A stretch of 64,000 nucleotides of DNA from an uncultured Myxococcales bacterium (GCA_903936705.1 CAIZWN010000005.1:59883-123882), one strand, 5' to 3'. Positions 9,585-18,711 are shown, counted from the first letter of the stretch. The notes: generated by a model from the sequence alone, not told the origin. Program-made: numbers and translations.

Positions 9585-11498
9585 TCATGGGACGAAAATC
9601 TCGGCGCCCGAGGCAAACTTCACAGATCCCTTCAGCAGGTTGATGCCGCCGGTAATCAGAACGGCACCGTCCATCAAGCCGCCCTGAATCCGGACCGCAC
9701 TGTGCATAACACGAGGATGCGCCATGTCATCCAGAACAGCCTTGACCGTCAGACGCCCTTCCGAGGCCTCGACCAGGACGGCCGACGCCAAAGGTTGCAG
9801 GTTTGCATCCAGCCCCCCGGTGATCAGAACCGTCTTCCCGTCGCCCAGGGGTGTCGCCTGGTGGCGGGTCCGGCGCAGCCGGTCAAGGTCGGAGCCACTC
9901 AGGCCGGACTTCCCGGCGGTTATCGTTCCAAGAGTGGAATCCACATTGAAGGCATACGGCTCGGCGTCCGCCCGATTCGAGTCCGGCACCGTTGTGCCGC
10001 CGAAGGTCCACACCTGGCCCCCGGCAATGACCGCCACCGCATCAGTCAACGACCTCGGTACTCCACTGGTCGGGATAAGATTGCCGACATCGTGCGTTGC
10101 AGTCGAATACAATTCGGCGAAGGCTGCATCGGGGTTCGTATTCCCACCCAGGACCACGACCTCGGTGCATGCCTTGCCAACCATGGACACGCAGGCAGAC
10201 GTGGCTCCGGAGCGCGTCGCCGAGTTCACGGACCCTGGAAGCAGCGTGCACGCCAGCAAACCGACCTCGTCTGCGACACAACGGTAGGCCGAGCTGCCGC
10301 CATCGATGTTGGCGCCAGACGCGACCAGACCAGTACGGACGAATGCCTCGGTCGCCGAAGATCCGGCGTCACCGGCCGTGGATTCCACCAGGGCCATTGC
10401 CGTCGAAAATTCCAGAGTCGTTCTGGTGATGCGTCCAGTTACCAGGTTTGCCACGATCCCAGCCGAGGACAAAGCGCCGGGGCAGGCAGCAGTGTCCTTG
10501 CACGCCTGGGGACGAAGCACTGGAACAGTCGAGTCGCCGTCAACCTCGACCCCGACCGACGATGTCCCGCCGATCAGCACCAGCATCTGCTCGCCCAGCG
10601 CATTCTTAAGGACCGAGGATCCCATCAGGCCCACATCGGCACCGATCTCCTGGGCCTGATCTATGCTGTTGAAAAGTGAGGTTCCGGCTCCGAAAGTCTC
10701 GGTCCCAGGGGCATCGGCGCCAACCATCAGCGAGGACTCCAGCATCCTGGTAAACCCGCCGACCATTGAAACGTCACCACCAGGACCTGATGCTGCCACG
10801 TGGAACGCCCGATCAAACTTGGAGTTCAGCGGGAAAAGGGTCAGCAGCTTGCAGGTGCCGTTCAGGCACTCGGCCTTGGGATGGACTTCGTACTCCAGCA
10901 GCTTCTTGCCGTCCGTACACTGTTCGTCGGCAGTACAGGTTTCCATGAAGGGGAACCGACACTCGCCGAGGACGGCGCAAGGCCTGGTTGTCTGGCACTC
11001 GGAACTGTCGCTGCACTGGATACCGCTGTTCTTCAGGCTGTCGTCCGGCACGGGAAACGCGCTGATCTGACCGATCCTGTTCACCTGAACGTAGTACACG
11101 GCATTGCCGGTGCCTTCCTTCGTCACGTCGATATTGCCGCGAACGCCCCTGGCAAGCAGGGTGCCTGGAGTGCACGACGCCGACGAATAGGCATCGTAAA
11201 CAAGCGTGTAGTCCGAACCTACCTCCAGGTCAGTCACCGCGAAACTCCCCTTGGGAGTGGTGCACTCGGACTCGAAGTAGGCATCGGCAGTCGCCGACGC
11301 TGGCGGCGACTTGTACAACCGGATCTTGAAATTGGTGGAACCTGGTACGAAATCCCCCTGCAGGGCCAGCATGATGCTTCCCTCGCCGGATGGCGACGGC
11401 CCGCGAAGTGAGGATCCTGTGTCGAGGCCTGCGCAGCCCGCAACAAGGACGAACGCAAACAGGCTCACCCACAAATAGACGATACGGTCATGCGTCAT
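9585..11498 (-). CDS. Kelch-like beta-propeller lipoprotein
   Basis: A 637-residue exported lipoprotein: N-terminal hydrophobic stretch and lipobox LVAGC put the lipidated Cys at residue 22. After a small beta domain and a Cys-rich segment (CSDSSECQTTRPC), it has repeated GG motifs typical of kelch blades: VSMVGGF, MLVLIGGTSS, VVVLGGNTN, VWTFGGT, VLITGGLD and VLITGGIN. This suggests a six-bladed propeller at the cell surface. The ATG at 11498 follows GGAG by seven bases; a longer open frame runs into the upstream gene. It starts 11 bp after the PEGA gene, so the two are probably one operon. Ligand unknown. Confidence 0.72.
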   Translation of the reverse strand: MTHDRIVYLWVSLFAFVLVAGCAGLDTGSSLRGPSPSGEGSIMLALQGDFVPGSTNFKIRLYKSPPASATADAYFESECTTPKGSFAVTDLEVGSDYTLVYDAYSSASCTPGTLLARGVRGNIDVTKEGTGNAVYYVQVNRIGQISAFPVPDDSLKNSGIQCSDSSECQTTRPCAVLGECRFPFMETCTADEQCTDGKKLLEYEVHPKAECLNGTCKLLTLFPLNSKFDRAFHVAASGPGGDVSMVGGFTRMLESSLMVGADAPGTETFGAGTSLFNSIDQAQEIGADVGLMGSSVLKNALGEQMLVLIGGTSSVGVEVDGDSTVPVLRPQACKDTAACPGALSSAGIVANLVTGRITRTTLEFSTAMALVESTAGDAGSSATEAFVRTGLVASGANIDGGSSAYRCVADEVGLLACTLLPGSVNSATRSGATSACVSMVGKACTEVVVLGGNTNPDAAFAELYSTATHDVGNLIPTSGVPRSLTDAVAVIAGGQVWTFGGTTVPDSNRADAEPYAFNVDSTLGTITAGKSGLSGSDLDRLRRTRHQATPLGDGKTVLITGGLDANLQPLASAVLVEASEGRLTVKAVLDDMAHPRVMHSAVRIQGGLMDGAVLITGGINLLKGSVKFASGAEIFVP

Positions 11499-11509
11499 GG
11501 TCCTACTCC

Positions 11510-12445
11510 CTAGCGCGAAAACAACGTCACGTCCTTCGGGGCAAGGCTGGGATTGGGGCTCAGCCCTATGGAACCGGTCTGATGGTGTCCAGGGGCCAAC
11601 AGCAAGCCGGCAGTCGTTCCAGCGCCAACCACAACGACGCCGACTACCGTCCAGAACCACCAGGTCCCGTACCATGGAGTCTTGGATACCTCGCGCTGCT
11701 TCGAGGGAACTGGCAAATCGGAAGCAACCGGAATATCAACCGGACTAAGGGACATTGACAAGACGTTCGCCTTGCGACCCTCGACCTTCAACGGACCGAC
11801 CATCTCCTTGAAACCGACCTTGGCGATCCGCACGGTATATTCGCCCGGCTTCAACCTGACAGCGACCGGAGTGAGGCCGACGAAGTCCCTGTCGACGTAA
11901 ACTTCGCCTCCGGCAGGCGACGATGCAATATCGACCTTCAACAATTCGGGTTCGGGCTGAGGTTCGGGGCCGAAGATCCTTTCCATCGCGACAGCAACAA
12001 ATTCACCCAGCCGTGCAGCATCCTCGGTTCCACCCTCGGGAGACTTGACCGCCCTGGTCTTGACATCGACCAGGCGTACCTGCACCTGGAACCGGCCCGA
12101 AAGGTCACTGACCTCGGTGTACAAGACAAAGTCGGCGCCGCGCCCCGCGCCGATGTTTGCCAGACACTGGGCGTCGAAATCGGTGCAGTCCGCGTCCACC
12201 ATCAAGTCCATTGGATCCACATCCGGGACCTTCAGAATCTGGTACTGGGGGTACTTGCCCAGCTTGGCAAGAACAGTTTCCGTCAGCCTCGCGATTTCGT
12301 CTGCGGGAAGCTTGTTGCTGGAAACGCGCAATGGCAGCAGCCGGGTTCCCTGGGAAGGTTCCTGGCCAAAAGCCGTCGATCCAGCCAGAACCATGCCGGC
12401 AAACACCGTCGCTATCACCAGTTTTCCGTTGAGGCTCCTGGTCAT
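11510..12445 (-). CDS. PEGA-domain exported protein
   Basis: A 311-residue exported protein with a signal peptide (MTRSLNGKLVIATVFAGMVL). A region near 30-165 resembles domains that assemble a scored regulator from several inputs. A PEGA domain follows at about 170-235 (SSPAGGEVYVDRDFVG and KPGEYTVRIAKVGF), then one transmembrane helix (WWFWTVVGVVVVGAG) near the C-terminus. PEGA modules are common in surface proteins and kinases of Myxococcota-like bacteria. The ATG at 12445 is preferred to one six codons upstream because it gives a clean signal peptide. It is the first gene of a two-gene unit with the kelch lipoprotein. Confidence 0.72.
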   Translation of the reverse strand: MTRSLNGKLVIATVFAGMVLAGSTAFGQEPSQGTRLLPLRVSSNKLPADEIARLTETVLAKLGKYPQYQILKVPDVDPMDLMVDADCTDFDAQCLANIGAGRGADFVLYTEVSDLSGRFQVQVRLVDVKTRAVKSPEGGTEDAARLGEFVAVAMERIFGPEPQPEPELLKVDIASSPAGGEVYVDRDFVGLTPVAVRLKPGEYTVRIAKVGFKEMVGPLKVEGRKANVLSMSLSPVDIPVASDLPVPSKQREVSKTPWYGTWWFWTVVGVVVVGAGTTAGLLLAPGHHQTGSIGLSPNPSLAPKDVTLFSR

Positions 12446-12472
12446 GGCAAGCTCTCGAATCAAGCCGGTGCT

Positions 12473-12501
12473 ATACTAGGCCCACCCATACGGGGTGTCA
12501 A
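12473..12501 (-). promoter_or_regulatory. Sigma70-type promoter for the PEGA-kelch operon
   Basis: On the minus strand a perfect TTGACA (12496-12501) lies exactly 17 bp from TAGTAT (12473-12478), 27 bp before the PEGA gene start. The -35 overlaps the proposed first codons of the divergent gene at 12495. The plus strand also reads TATACT at 12472-12477, so one spot could serve both directions. Confidence 0.6.
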
Positions 12502-13286
12502 CGGTGCCTTTCCCTTGGCAGAACAAGGCCGGCCGCCTCTTCAACGTTCTCGAACGCCCTGCTATCGCAAGGATTTGGATTACTGCTGCATTAGTCCTGT
12601 CGGTTGTGCTGGGATGCGCCTCTGCAGCGCGCTACACGTTGGGCCCCCAGCCTCAAGGGGCACTGCCCGCCCCTGTCGTCCGCATTTTGAATCCCTTGAC
12701 TGGAGATCCTGCGACCTTGCCCGAGCAGTTCATGGATGTCAGAGGTCGCATCCGCGAGCTGACAAGCGCCCCTCTGATATCGGACGGCTTTCGCATGCTG
12801 GTTGACGGCCCGGATGGCCAGGTCAATATCGAGGTGCTGACCTACAACCCGGTTCACCTGGACTGCGCCGCTGGTGCCGCTGTTCGCATTCGCGCGAAAC
12901 TCGGCGACGAGCGCTCGCTGCGGCTAGACGATGAGAGCGGCAATTTCTTCTACCTTTTCAATGGGACGATGCCCCCTCAGTTCGAAGATCTTCCGATACT
13001 TCTAAGACAGTCGGGACGGCGCGCCTACTTCGAAGTTTCGACGAGTGATGACCTGTGCCGGTGGACAAGCTTGAACAAGGCGCTGGAGATCGTTGCAAGC
13101 GGCGCCCATCTGGGCGTGGTTGATCCTGGCTATTCGGCCACGGTTGAAACATCGGGCCGTAGCTTCAAGGTCACTTCGGCCATAGCATCGACGCCTGACG
13201 AATCGGATTGCGGGCGGGAAGGAACGTCTCGCCTGGCCTTCTTCTTCAGCCGTCTTCCATGGACCCAGAGGCCGTCGGCCAAGTAG
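12495..13286 (+). CDS. Uncharacterised exported lipoprotein
   Basis: A product of up to 263 residues with no recognised family. A hydrophobic stretch ending in the lipobox VVLGC near residue 41 suggests a lipidated exported protein. The mature part looks globular and mostly beta, with few Cys. There is no in-frame ATG before the signal sequence, so the start must be GTG at 12495 or 12504; neither has a clear ribosome-binding site. Its first codons overlap the -35 box of the divergent PEGA operon. It converges on the CPBP gene with 33 bp between. Confidence 0.55.
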   Translation: MSTVPFPWQNKAGRLFNVLERPAIARIWITAALVLSVVLGCASAARYTLGPQPQGALPAPVVRILNPLTGDPATLPEQFMDVRGRIRELTSAPLISDGFRMLVDGPDGQVNIEVLTYNPVHLDCAAGAAVRIRAKLGDERSLRLDDESGNFFYLFNGTMPPQFEDLPILLRQSGRRAYFEVSTSDDLCRWTSLNKALEIVASGAHLGVVDPGYSATVETSGRSFKVTSAIASTPDESDCGREGTSRLAFFFSRLPWTQRPSAK

Positions 13287-13319
13287 ACGAGAACTGTTGC
13301 TGTCGTCAGCGACCGGCGA

Positions 13320-14144
13320 TCAATGCATTCCTGGAAGGTCTCCGCGCTGAACCAGGGCGGCAACATCCATCGCCACGGCGACGGCTGCATGGACCAGGAC
13401 ACCGCCCAGGATTGTTCCCGTTCGCAGGGACAGGACACCCAGTACAGTCCCGGCGACAACTGCACCCAGCGCCTCCGGCATCGGCTTGGTGAAGTGGATC
13501 ATGACGTACGGAATCAGCATTACCGGCACTGCCAATGCCCCAAGGCGGTCCCGTGTCGCATGCAACATGAACCCGCGGAAGAAGAACTCCAGGGCAAAAA
13601 ACTGCGAGACGTAAAGAACCTCCCATACCAGCAGATCCGCCCATCCCGATGGGTGCTTGTAGAACGGATAGGTGGCTTGAAACGCCGGACTGCCGGACAC
13701 GATCAAGACGATAACCAGAACGGGAGCAAGCAGCAGCAAGTAGATCGGCAGGTGCCGAAAAAAGGCCCGCCCCGTCAACCCATAGGCAGCCAAGGGCTGG
13801 CGAAAGACCAGGCGAACGATCATGGCTGGCATGACGAAGTAGAAAACCACGCATCCGGCGGTCCATGCGGCATGCCGATACAGGGGGGCTACCGCCAGCA
13901 ACGCATCCTTGACCGGCCCGTCCCCAAGGCTGGAGACAAAGGACCATAGCGCAACCGCAACACCGTCCTGAATGTCGAAATTGAGTGCCACGAAATTCAG
14001 TAAAATCAACAGCAAGGCTGTCGCCACCAAAGCGGTGGTCGCCTTGAACAACGGGGATCTGCCGCCGACCTCAACAGGGGCAGACGGCCGTTCCATCGCG
14101 GCAATCGAGTCGAGAACCACGAATTGGTAGAAACGCTTCAACAT
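13320..14144 (-). CDS. CPBP-family intramembrane protease-like protein
   Basis: A 274-residue protein with about eight hydrophobic segments. The CPBP (Abi/CAAX) motifs are visible: EFFFRGF in motif 1, where the family usually has a double Glu but only one is present; MIHFTKPMPEALG in motif 2; and VLVHAAV in motif 3. Members are intramembrane glutamic proteases or scaffolds; with one motif-1 Glu missing, activity is uncertain. The start is uncertain: ATG at 14144 is used, but a GTG at 14204 would add 20 residues and neither has a good ribosome-binding site. Confidence 0.7.
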   Translation of the reverse strand: MLKRFYQFVVLDSIAAMERPSAPVEVGGRSPLFKATTALVATALLLILLNFVALNFDIQDGVAVALWSFVSSLGDGPVKDALLAVAPLYRHAAWTAGCVVFYFVMPAMIVRLVFRQPLAAYGLTGRAFFRHLPIYLLLLAPVLVIVLIVSGSPAFQATYPFYKHPSGWADLLVWEVLYVSQFFALEFFFRGFMLHATRDRLGALAVPVMLIPYVMIHFTKPMPEALGAVVAGTVLGVLSLRTGTILGGVLVHAAVAVAMDVAALVQRGDLPGMH

Positions 14145-14266
14145 CGCCGGGATGCTAGACCAGACCGCAAGCGCAGGCAACCCACTGACATCACGCGCGG
14201 TCACCAGCGATCAACTATCGGCTTCCCCGCACGCCGATGTCACATCAATGAAACTCCAGGGCATCA

Positions 14267-14295
14267 TTGACAACCCCCCGCCACTGTTGCAAACT
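14267..14295 (+). promoter_or_regulatory. Candidate sigma70 promoter for prfB
   Basis: TTGACA (14267-14272) and CAAACT (14290-14295) are separated by 17 bp. The -35 is perfect; the -10 keeps only the important second A and last T plus one more match. The distance to the prfB ATG (14334) gives a leader of about 30 bases. Confidence 0.42.
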
Positions 14296-14333
14296 CCCGC
14301 CCCTGACAGCCCCCCGTTTTCGAGGTGCCGTGC

Positions 14334-15441
14334 ATGTTCGAGAACCTGAAACTGCGAATCAACGAACTGAATGAGAGGACCTCCGTTCTCGGGAGGTATC
14401 TTTGACCTCGAAGGCAAGCTGCGCCGGATTGCCGAGATTGAAGAAATCAGTACCAATCCCGATTTCTGGTCCGATCGCAGCCATGCGATGACACTGGGGC
14501 GCGAAAAGACCCGTCTGCAGAAGGACGTGGATGCATTCGTCGCACCGACCAGGGCGTTGAAAGACGCAGCCGAACTGATCGAGATGGCCGAAGCCGACAA
14601 CGAGGCCGGGTTCGAGGTCGAAATCTCAGCCACCGTAGATGATTCGCGAAAGAAGATTGAAGCCCTCGAATTCGCCCGCATGATGAGCGGAGAAAACGAC
14701 CGCGCCGACGCCCTGGTTTCCATCAACGCCGGCATGGGCGGCACCGAGTCCCAGGACTGGGTGCAGATGCTGCTGCGCATGTACTTGATGTGGGCGGAAC
14801 GCAAGGGATTCGTGACCGAGATTCTGGACGAACTGCCGGGAGAGGAAGCTGGCCTCAAGCACGTCACCTTCCAGGTCGAAGGCGACTGGGCGTTCGGCTA
14901 CCTCAGGGCCGAGATTGGCGTTCACCGGCTGGTGCGCATCTCGCCGTTCGACGGGAACGCCCGACGCCAGACCACATTCGCAGGCATCAGCATCCTGCCG
15001 GATATCGAGGAAACCGTCGAAATAGAGGTCAACGAAGACGACCTGCGCGTTGACACCTACCGCGCAGGAGGCGCCGGAGGACAGCACGTAAACAAGACGG
15101 ATTCCGCGGTGCGCCTGACACACCTTCCGACAAATATCGTGGTCCAGTGCCAGAACGAGCGCTCCCAGATGAAGAACCGCAGCAAGGCCATGAAGATGCT
15201 GAAGGCCAAACTGTACGACCTCGAACGCCGAAAGAAGGACGCCGAACGCGACAAGCTGGAAGCCGAAAAGCGGGAGATTGACTTCGGCAGCCAGATCCGC
15301 AGCTATGTATTGCACCCATACCGCATGGTCAAGGACCTGCGCACGGGCCACGAGACAGGTAACACTGACGCAGTACTGAACGGCGATCTGGACGCGTTTA
15401 TCGAGGCATACCTGATGCACGGACAGAAGCCGAAGCAGTAG
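14334..15441 (+). CDS. prfB: Peptide chain release factor 2 (programmed +1 frameshift)
   Basis: RF2 ends translation at UGA and UAA codons. It starts at the ATG at 14334 (MFENLKLRINELNERTSVL...), and frame 0 stops at an in-frame TGA at 14403-14405. The rest is in the +1 frame from GAC at 14404, giving 368 residues. The join reads GRYL then DLEGK, as in E. coli RF2. RF2 hallmarks are SPF (VRISPFDG, stop-codon recognition) and GGQ (GAGGQHVNK, peptidyl-tRNA hydrolysis). GAGG lies eight bases before the ATG. Taking the ATG at 14371 in the downstream frame would lose the conserved N-terminus. Confidence 0.96.
14391..14406 (+). promoter_or_regulatory. prfB autoregulatory +1 frameshift site
   Basis: The sequence GGGAGG-TAT-CTT-TGA-C has the known parts of the RF2 recoding site: an internal Shine-Dalgarno-like GGGAGG three bases before the slippery CTT, a UGA stop, and a following C that weakens termination. 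Low RF2 lets the ribosome pause and slip +1, restoring RF2 synthesis. The elements are seen directly; the mechanism is established for the family. Confidence 0.93.
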
Positions 15442-15512
15442 GTACGGGCGCCTTCTTGCCCCTCAGCGCCAGCCACGTCTATTCTGACACGGTCCTTCGC
15501 GCGAACCGCAAA

Positions 15513-16829
15513 ATGTCCGACGCCCCCAAGGCCCAGCGTTCCCCGACAACCTGGGTCTCGTCCCTCTACTTCGCCGAGGGACTGCCGTACATGCTGATCC
15601 GCTACCTGTCGAGCGTGTATCTGACCGACATCGGCGTAAAGGAGTCCTATCTGGGATTCCTGAACTTTTTGGGCATCCCCTGGAATGCCAAGTTCCTGTG
15701 GGCCCCGGCCATCGACCTGTTCGGCACCAAGCGTGGCTGGCTGCTGCGAATTGAAGCGGTCCTTGTGGTCGGCACGCTGGCGCTGGCTCTGTTGGCGATG
15801 CTTGGGCCAACCGCGTTGCCACCCGGCGCCATCGACCTGGCCGGCGTCGAGGGTGCGTGGGCGCTGCGCGGTTTTCTGGGGGTATTGCTGGCCCTGGCCT
15901 TCATCGCCGCAACCCACGACGTAGCCATCGACGGCTACTACATGGAAGTAATCAGCGACCCGACCGAGCAGGCGGCCTACACCGGCCTGCGCGTTATGAC
16001 GTACCGGTTCGCCGTCATCTTCGCCAAGTCGATTCTTGTTGCTGCGGCCGGCGTGTTCGCCTGGTCGGGCGCATTCCTGTGCGGCGCCGCAACCCTGGCT
16101 CTTCTGCTGGTGTTCCACTCGTTCTACCTCCCTCGCGTTGAATCGACCCCCGAGGCGGGCCGTTCCTCGGCCGCCTTGCTGAAGGAATACGGTCTGGCAT
16201 TTTCCTCCTGGCTGCGGCAGGACCGCGTGGGCGTTGCGCTGCTGTTCATCGTTACCTACAAGCTGGGCGACGAGGTGCTGTTCAGCATGAACACGCCGTT
16301 CCTGATGAGAGAATTAGGTGTCTCGAAGGTGCAACTGTCATGGCTGGCCGGCATCCTCGGCTCGACAGCATCAATCGCCGGATCTCTGGTCTCGGCATGG
16401 GCCATTCGCCGGTTCGGATTACGGCGCGCGGTCTGGCCACTGACCCTGGCCATGAACCTGAACCTGTGGGCGTACGTCTGGCTGGCCGATGCTCATCCCG
16501 ACCCGGGAACAACGGTAGGACTGGGCATCATCGCCGCCGTCCATGCGTACGAACAGTTTGCAGCGGGCCTGGGAAATGCGGTACTGGTGGTCTACATCAT
16601 GCGGACGTGCATGCCCAGGTTCAAGGCGGCACACTACGCTATTGCCAGCGCCATTTCTTCCGTTGGTTCATCGCTGTTCGGGGGCTTCGGCGGAGTGATC
16701 GTCGAGGCCACCAGTTACCTGCACCTGTTCGTGCTGGCGTTCGTTGCCGCCGTGCCCTCGATGGTCTGCCTGCTGTTCCTGCGAATACCCGACGAGGGCC
16801 ACCCGGCAGCCACACAGGCCCGACGCTAG
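15513..16829 (+). CDS. AmpG-like major facilitator permease
   Basis: A 438-residue, 12-segment MFS protein resembling AmpG, the permease that imports anhydro-muropeptides for peptidoglycan recycling. YFAEGLPYMLIRYL at the first helix, the KFLWAPAIDLFG loop and the ATHDVAIDGYY segment (cf. the family's QDIAVDGW) support this. The ATG at 15513 (MSDAPKAQRS) is used; a TTG 19 codons upstream is possible and neither has a clear ribosome-binding site. It follows prfB by 71 bp. Its TAG stop shares the CTAG tetranucleotide with the convergent outer-membrane gene. Substrate assignment is by family only. Confidence 0.75.
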   Translation: MSDAPKAQRSPTTWVSSLYFAEGLPYMLIRYLSSVYLTDIGVKESYLGFLNFLGIPWNAKFLWAPAIDLFGTKRGWLLRIEAVLVVGTLALALLAMLGPTALPPGAIDLAGVEGAWALRGFLGVLLALAFIAATHDVAIDGYYMEVISDPTEQAAYTGLRVMTYRFAVIFAKSILVAAAGVFAWSGAFLCGAATLALLLVFHSFYLPRVESTPEAGRSSAALLKEYGLAFSSWLRQDRVGVALLFIVTYKLGDEVLFSMNTPFLMRELGVSKVQLSWLAGILGSTASIAGSLVSAWAIRRFGLRRAVWPLTLAMNLNLWAYVWLADAHPDPGTTVGLGIIAAVHAYEQFAAGLGNAVLVVYIMRTCMPRFKAAHYAIASAISSVGSSLFGGFGGVIVEATSYLHLFVLAFVAAVPSMVCLLFLRIPDEGHPAATQARR

Positions 16830-18145
16830 AATACATGCCCCATATCCACGTAGATCCCGATTGGAAAACCCATCGCGGCCGCATCGGGAGAGTACGAAAA
16901 GTCGAAGCGGGCAAGCACTGTCTCACCGATCTGGACTCTCAGGCCCAGTCCAGCCCCCCATTTAAGGCCGGCACCACTTCCGTCAAGTGCTCGGTTTCTT
17001 TGGTAGTCTGCCCAGACCCTGCCGACGTCAGCCAGCAGCAGCGCACCAACCCTGAACCTCTCGCCCAGCAGGTGGAAGGTCCAGAACATTGACCTCAATT
17101 CGACGTCGGCGCCGACCTTGATTTTCCCATGATACCGCCCCTCGGGCACCCCTCGAAAACCGTCACGGCCGCCTGGATACTCGCGATTCTCGAAGGCCGA
17201 CGCCCGCGAAAGCTCATAGAACGGCACGTTTCCGAACAGCAGATCGGCAAAAAGCCTGGAGGCCAGAACCAGATATTCACCGTAGAGCGGTACGTACGCC
17301 CGTCCATCCAACGTTGCACCGCCGAAATTGAGACTGTTCCCTAGGCCGGGGCTTGCACGCAAATGTGCCTCGCACAGAAAGCCCTTTGACGGGACATATT
17401 CATGATTCCGAGTGTCGTAGGCCAGTCCCACCGCCAACTGGAGACCGAAGTGGTCCTGGAGGCCATGAACCGCGTTTCGGTCCTTCCACAACGCGCTGCC
17501 CGGATAGACGTCCGATCGTTCCCACAGCAGGCGCATCCCGGTGTTCAGGAAAATCCCCTTGGCCAACAGGTATCGGAAGTTCAGGCGCAACAACGGCTCG
17601 TACTGCCGATACTGATAGCGCTGACGGTTCATCGACACTGCAGGGTACGACGCCGGCTCGGTCGACGAAGACTGGTACCTGGAAGCATTCCCCAACCCGA
17701 AATACCCGCCGTTGTTCCTCTGGTTGTATTCGGCCGAAACCGCCAGGCGAAGCTTTCCCCCGGCAAGACCAGGCATGTCCAGGCGCAGGAAGTCAGCGTG
17801 CACTGGCAGGTACAGGCCTCGCCCATCCCACCATTTCAAACTCATTGCCACCTGAGCCTGCACCCGGTAACGGTAGGGGTCGAAGGCCGGGTCGTACCTG
17901 GCCACCACGACTTGAACGCCCAGCATCAAGCCCATGTCCGTGTTGCCACCGACTGCAGGAAGAGGCGCCCACTCGAGCCGGTTTGGATCGCGCAGCTTGT
18001 CGCCCACTTTTTGATCAGACCGCGGTACAAGAATCGGTGCCGATGCCGGGGGGACGAGCTCTGCCTGCGCCCTGGCGATCGAGGCCCCGGAAAGCTCCGA
18101 CAAGAGGACCAGCACCCAAAGCAGCAGTCGAACCACCCCTGACAA
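16826..18145 (-). CDS. Omp85-family outer-membrane beta-barrel protein
   Basis: A 439-residue exported protein with a signal peptide ending near ARAQA. The mature part is rich in alternating beta strands and ends in YVDMGHVF with the C-terminal Phe used for outer-membrane barrel insertion. The YDTRNHEYVPSKGF segment and the late GLGLRVQIGETVLARFDFSYS strands match the 'surface antigen' barrel of the Omp85 superfamily. No POTRA repeats are seen, so this looks like a barrel-only member. No ATG precedes the signal peptide; TTG at 18145 with GGGGG upstream is used, GTG at 18136 is the alternative. Confidence 0.72.
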   Translation of the reverse strand: MSGVVRLLLWVLVLLSELSGASIARAQAELVPPASAPILVPRSDQKVGDKLRDPNRLEWAPLPAVGGNTDMGLMLGVQVVVARYDPAFDPYRYRVQAQVAMSLKWWDGRGLYLPVHADFLRLDMPGLAGGKLRLAVSAEYNQRNNGGYFGLGNASRYQSSSTEPASYPAVSMNRQRYQYRQYEPLLRLNFRYLLAKGIFLNTGMRLLWERSDVYPGSALWKDRNAVHGLQDHFGLQLAVGLAYDTRNHEYVPSKGFLCEAHLRASPGLGNSLNFGGATLDGRAYVPLYGEYLVLASRLFADLLFGNVPFYELSRASAFENREYPGGRDGFRGVPEGRYHGKIKVGADVELRSMFWTFHLLGERFRVGALLLADVGRVWADYQRNRALDGSGAGLKWGAGLGLRVQIGETVLARFDFSYSPDAAAMGFPIGIYVDMGHVF

Positions 18146-18271
18146 CTTCTTGCCCCCGCCCTGCGAGGCTAGCCTGGAAGCCTGATGGCAACAGCCTCCA
18201 AGCCTATAGGCCAGACAAGCCGTGTCAAGACTAAGCCCTGGGCGCCTGGACAAACGGAAAGGCAAGAAGAT

Positions 18272-18610
18272 TCAAGGCCAGGACAGTTGTCGGCCCGCAA
18301 GAACGTGGACGTGCAGGTGCAGAACCGTCTGGCCGGCATCCGCGCCGGTATTGACGATCGTGCGATAACCGGTTTTTTCGAACCCAGCTTCCCGGGCAAC
18401 TCGAGCCGCCGCCAGCATCAAACGCCCCAGCAAATCGGCATCGGCATCAACGGCATCCGCAAGTGATGATCGATGAATGCGCGGGATCACCAGGACGTGA
18501 AATGGGGCGACCGGGTGCAGATCCCGGAAAGCCACGACGTGACCATCCTGGAAAACGACGTCCGCGGGAATCGTTCCCGCGGCGATTGCGCAGAATACGC
18601 AGCCGTCCAT
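18272..18610 (-). CDS. HIT-family nucleotide-binding hydrolase (HinT-like)
   Basis: A 112-residue histidine-triad protein. CVFCAIAAGTIPADVVF at the N-terminus and HLHVHVL near residues 98-104 are the signature of the HinT branch, which hydrolyses purine nucleoside phosphoramidates. The N-terminal Cys pair (C4, C7) may bind zinc. The ATG lies two bases after the stop of a 32-residue basic protein gene, so the pair is probably co-transcribed. Confidence 0.9.
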   Translation of the reverse strand: MDGCVFCAIAAGTIPADVVFQDGHVVAFRDLHPVAPFHVLVIPRIHRSSLADAVDADADLLGRLMLAAARVAREAGFEKTGYRTIVNTGADAGQTVLHLHVHVLAGRQLSWP

Positions 18611-18612
18611 AA

Positions 18613-18711
18613 CTACTTCTTGACGGGCTGACGCTTCTTGGCATCGCGGGCCTTCTTCTTGGCCTGACGGATGCGATGGCTGCGAATCTTGCTGATCGAG
18701 TTCTTTCCCAC
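18613..18711 (-). CDS. 32-residue Lys/Arg-rich protein
   Basis: Too short for routine gene calling, but it has a strong GGAGG site seven bases before its GTG start and its stop is two bases before the HIT gene. The product begins MGKNSISKIRSHRIR and ends in KKRQPVKK; 14 of 32 residues are Lys or Arg. Such tiny basic proteins are often ribosome-associated, but I do not recognise the family. Translational coupling with the HIT gene is likely from the spacing. Confidence 0.68.
   Translation of the reverse strand: MGKNSISKIRSHRIRQAKKKARDAKKRQPVKK

Noticed and set aside
14371..15441. A prfB gene starting at the ATG at 14371
   Set aside because: It would remove the conserved RF2 N-terminus, which is encoded upstream of the TGA at 14403 and restored by the +1 shift.
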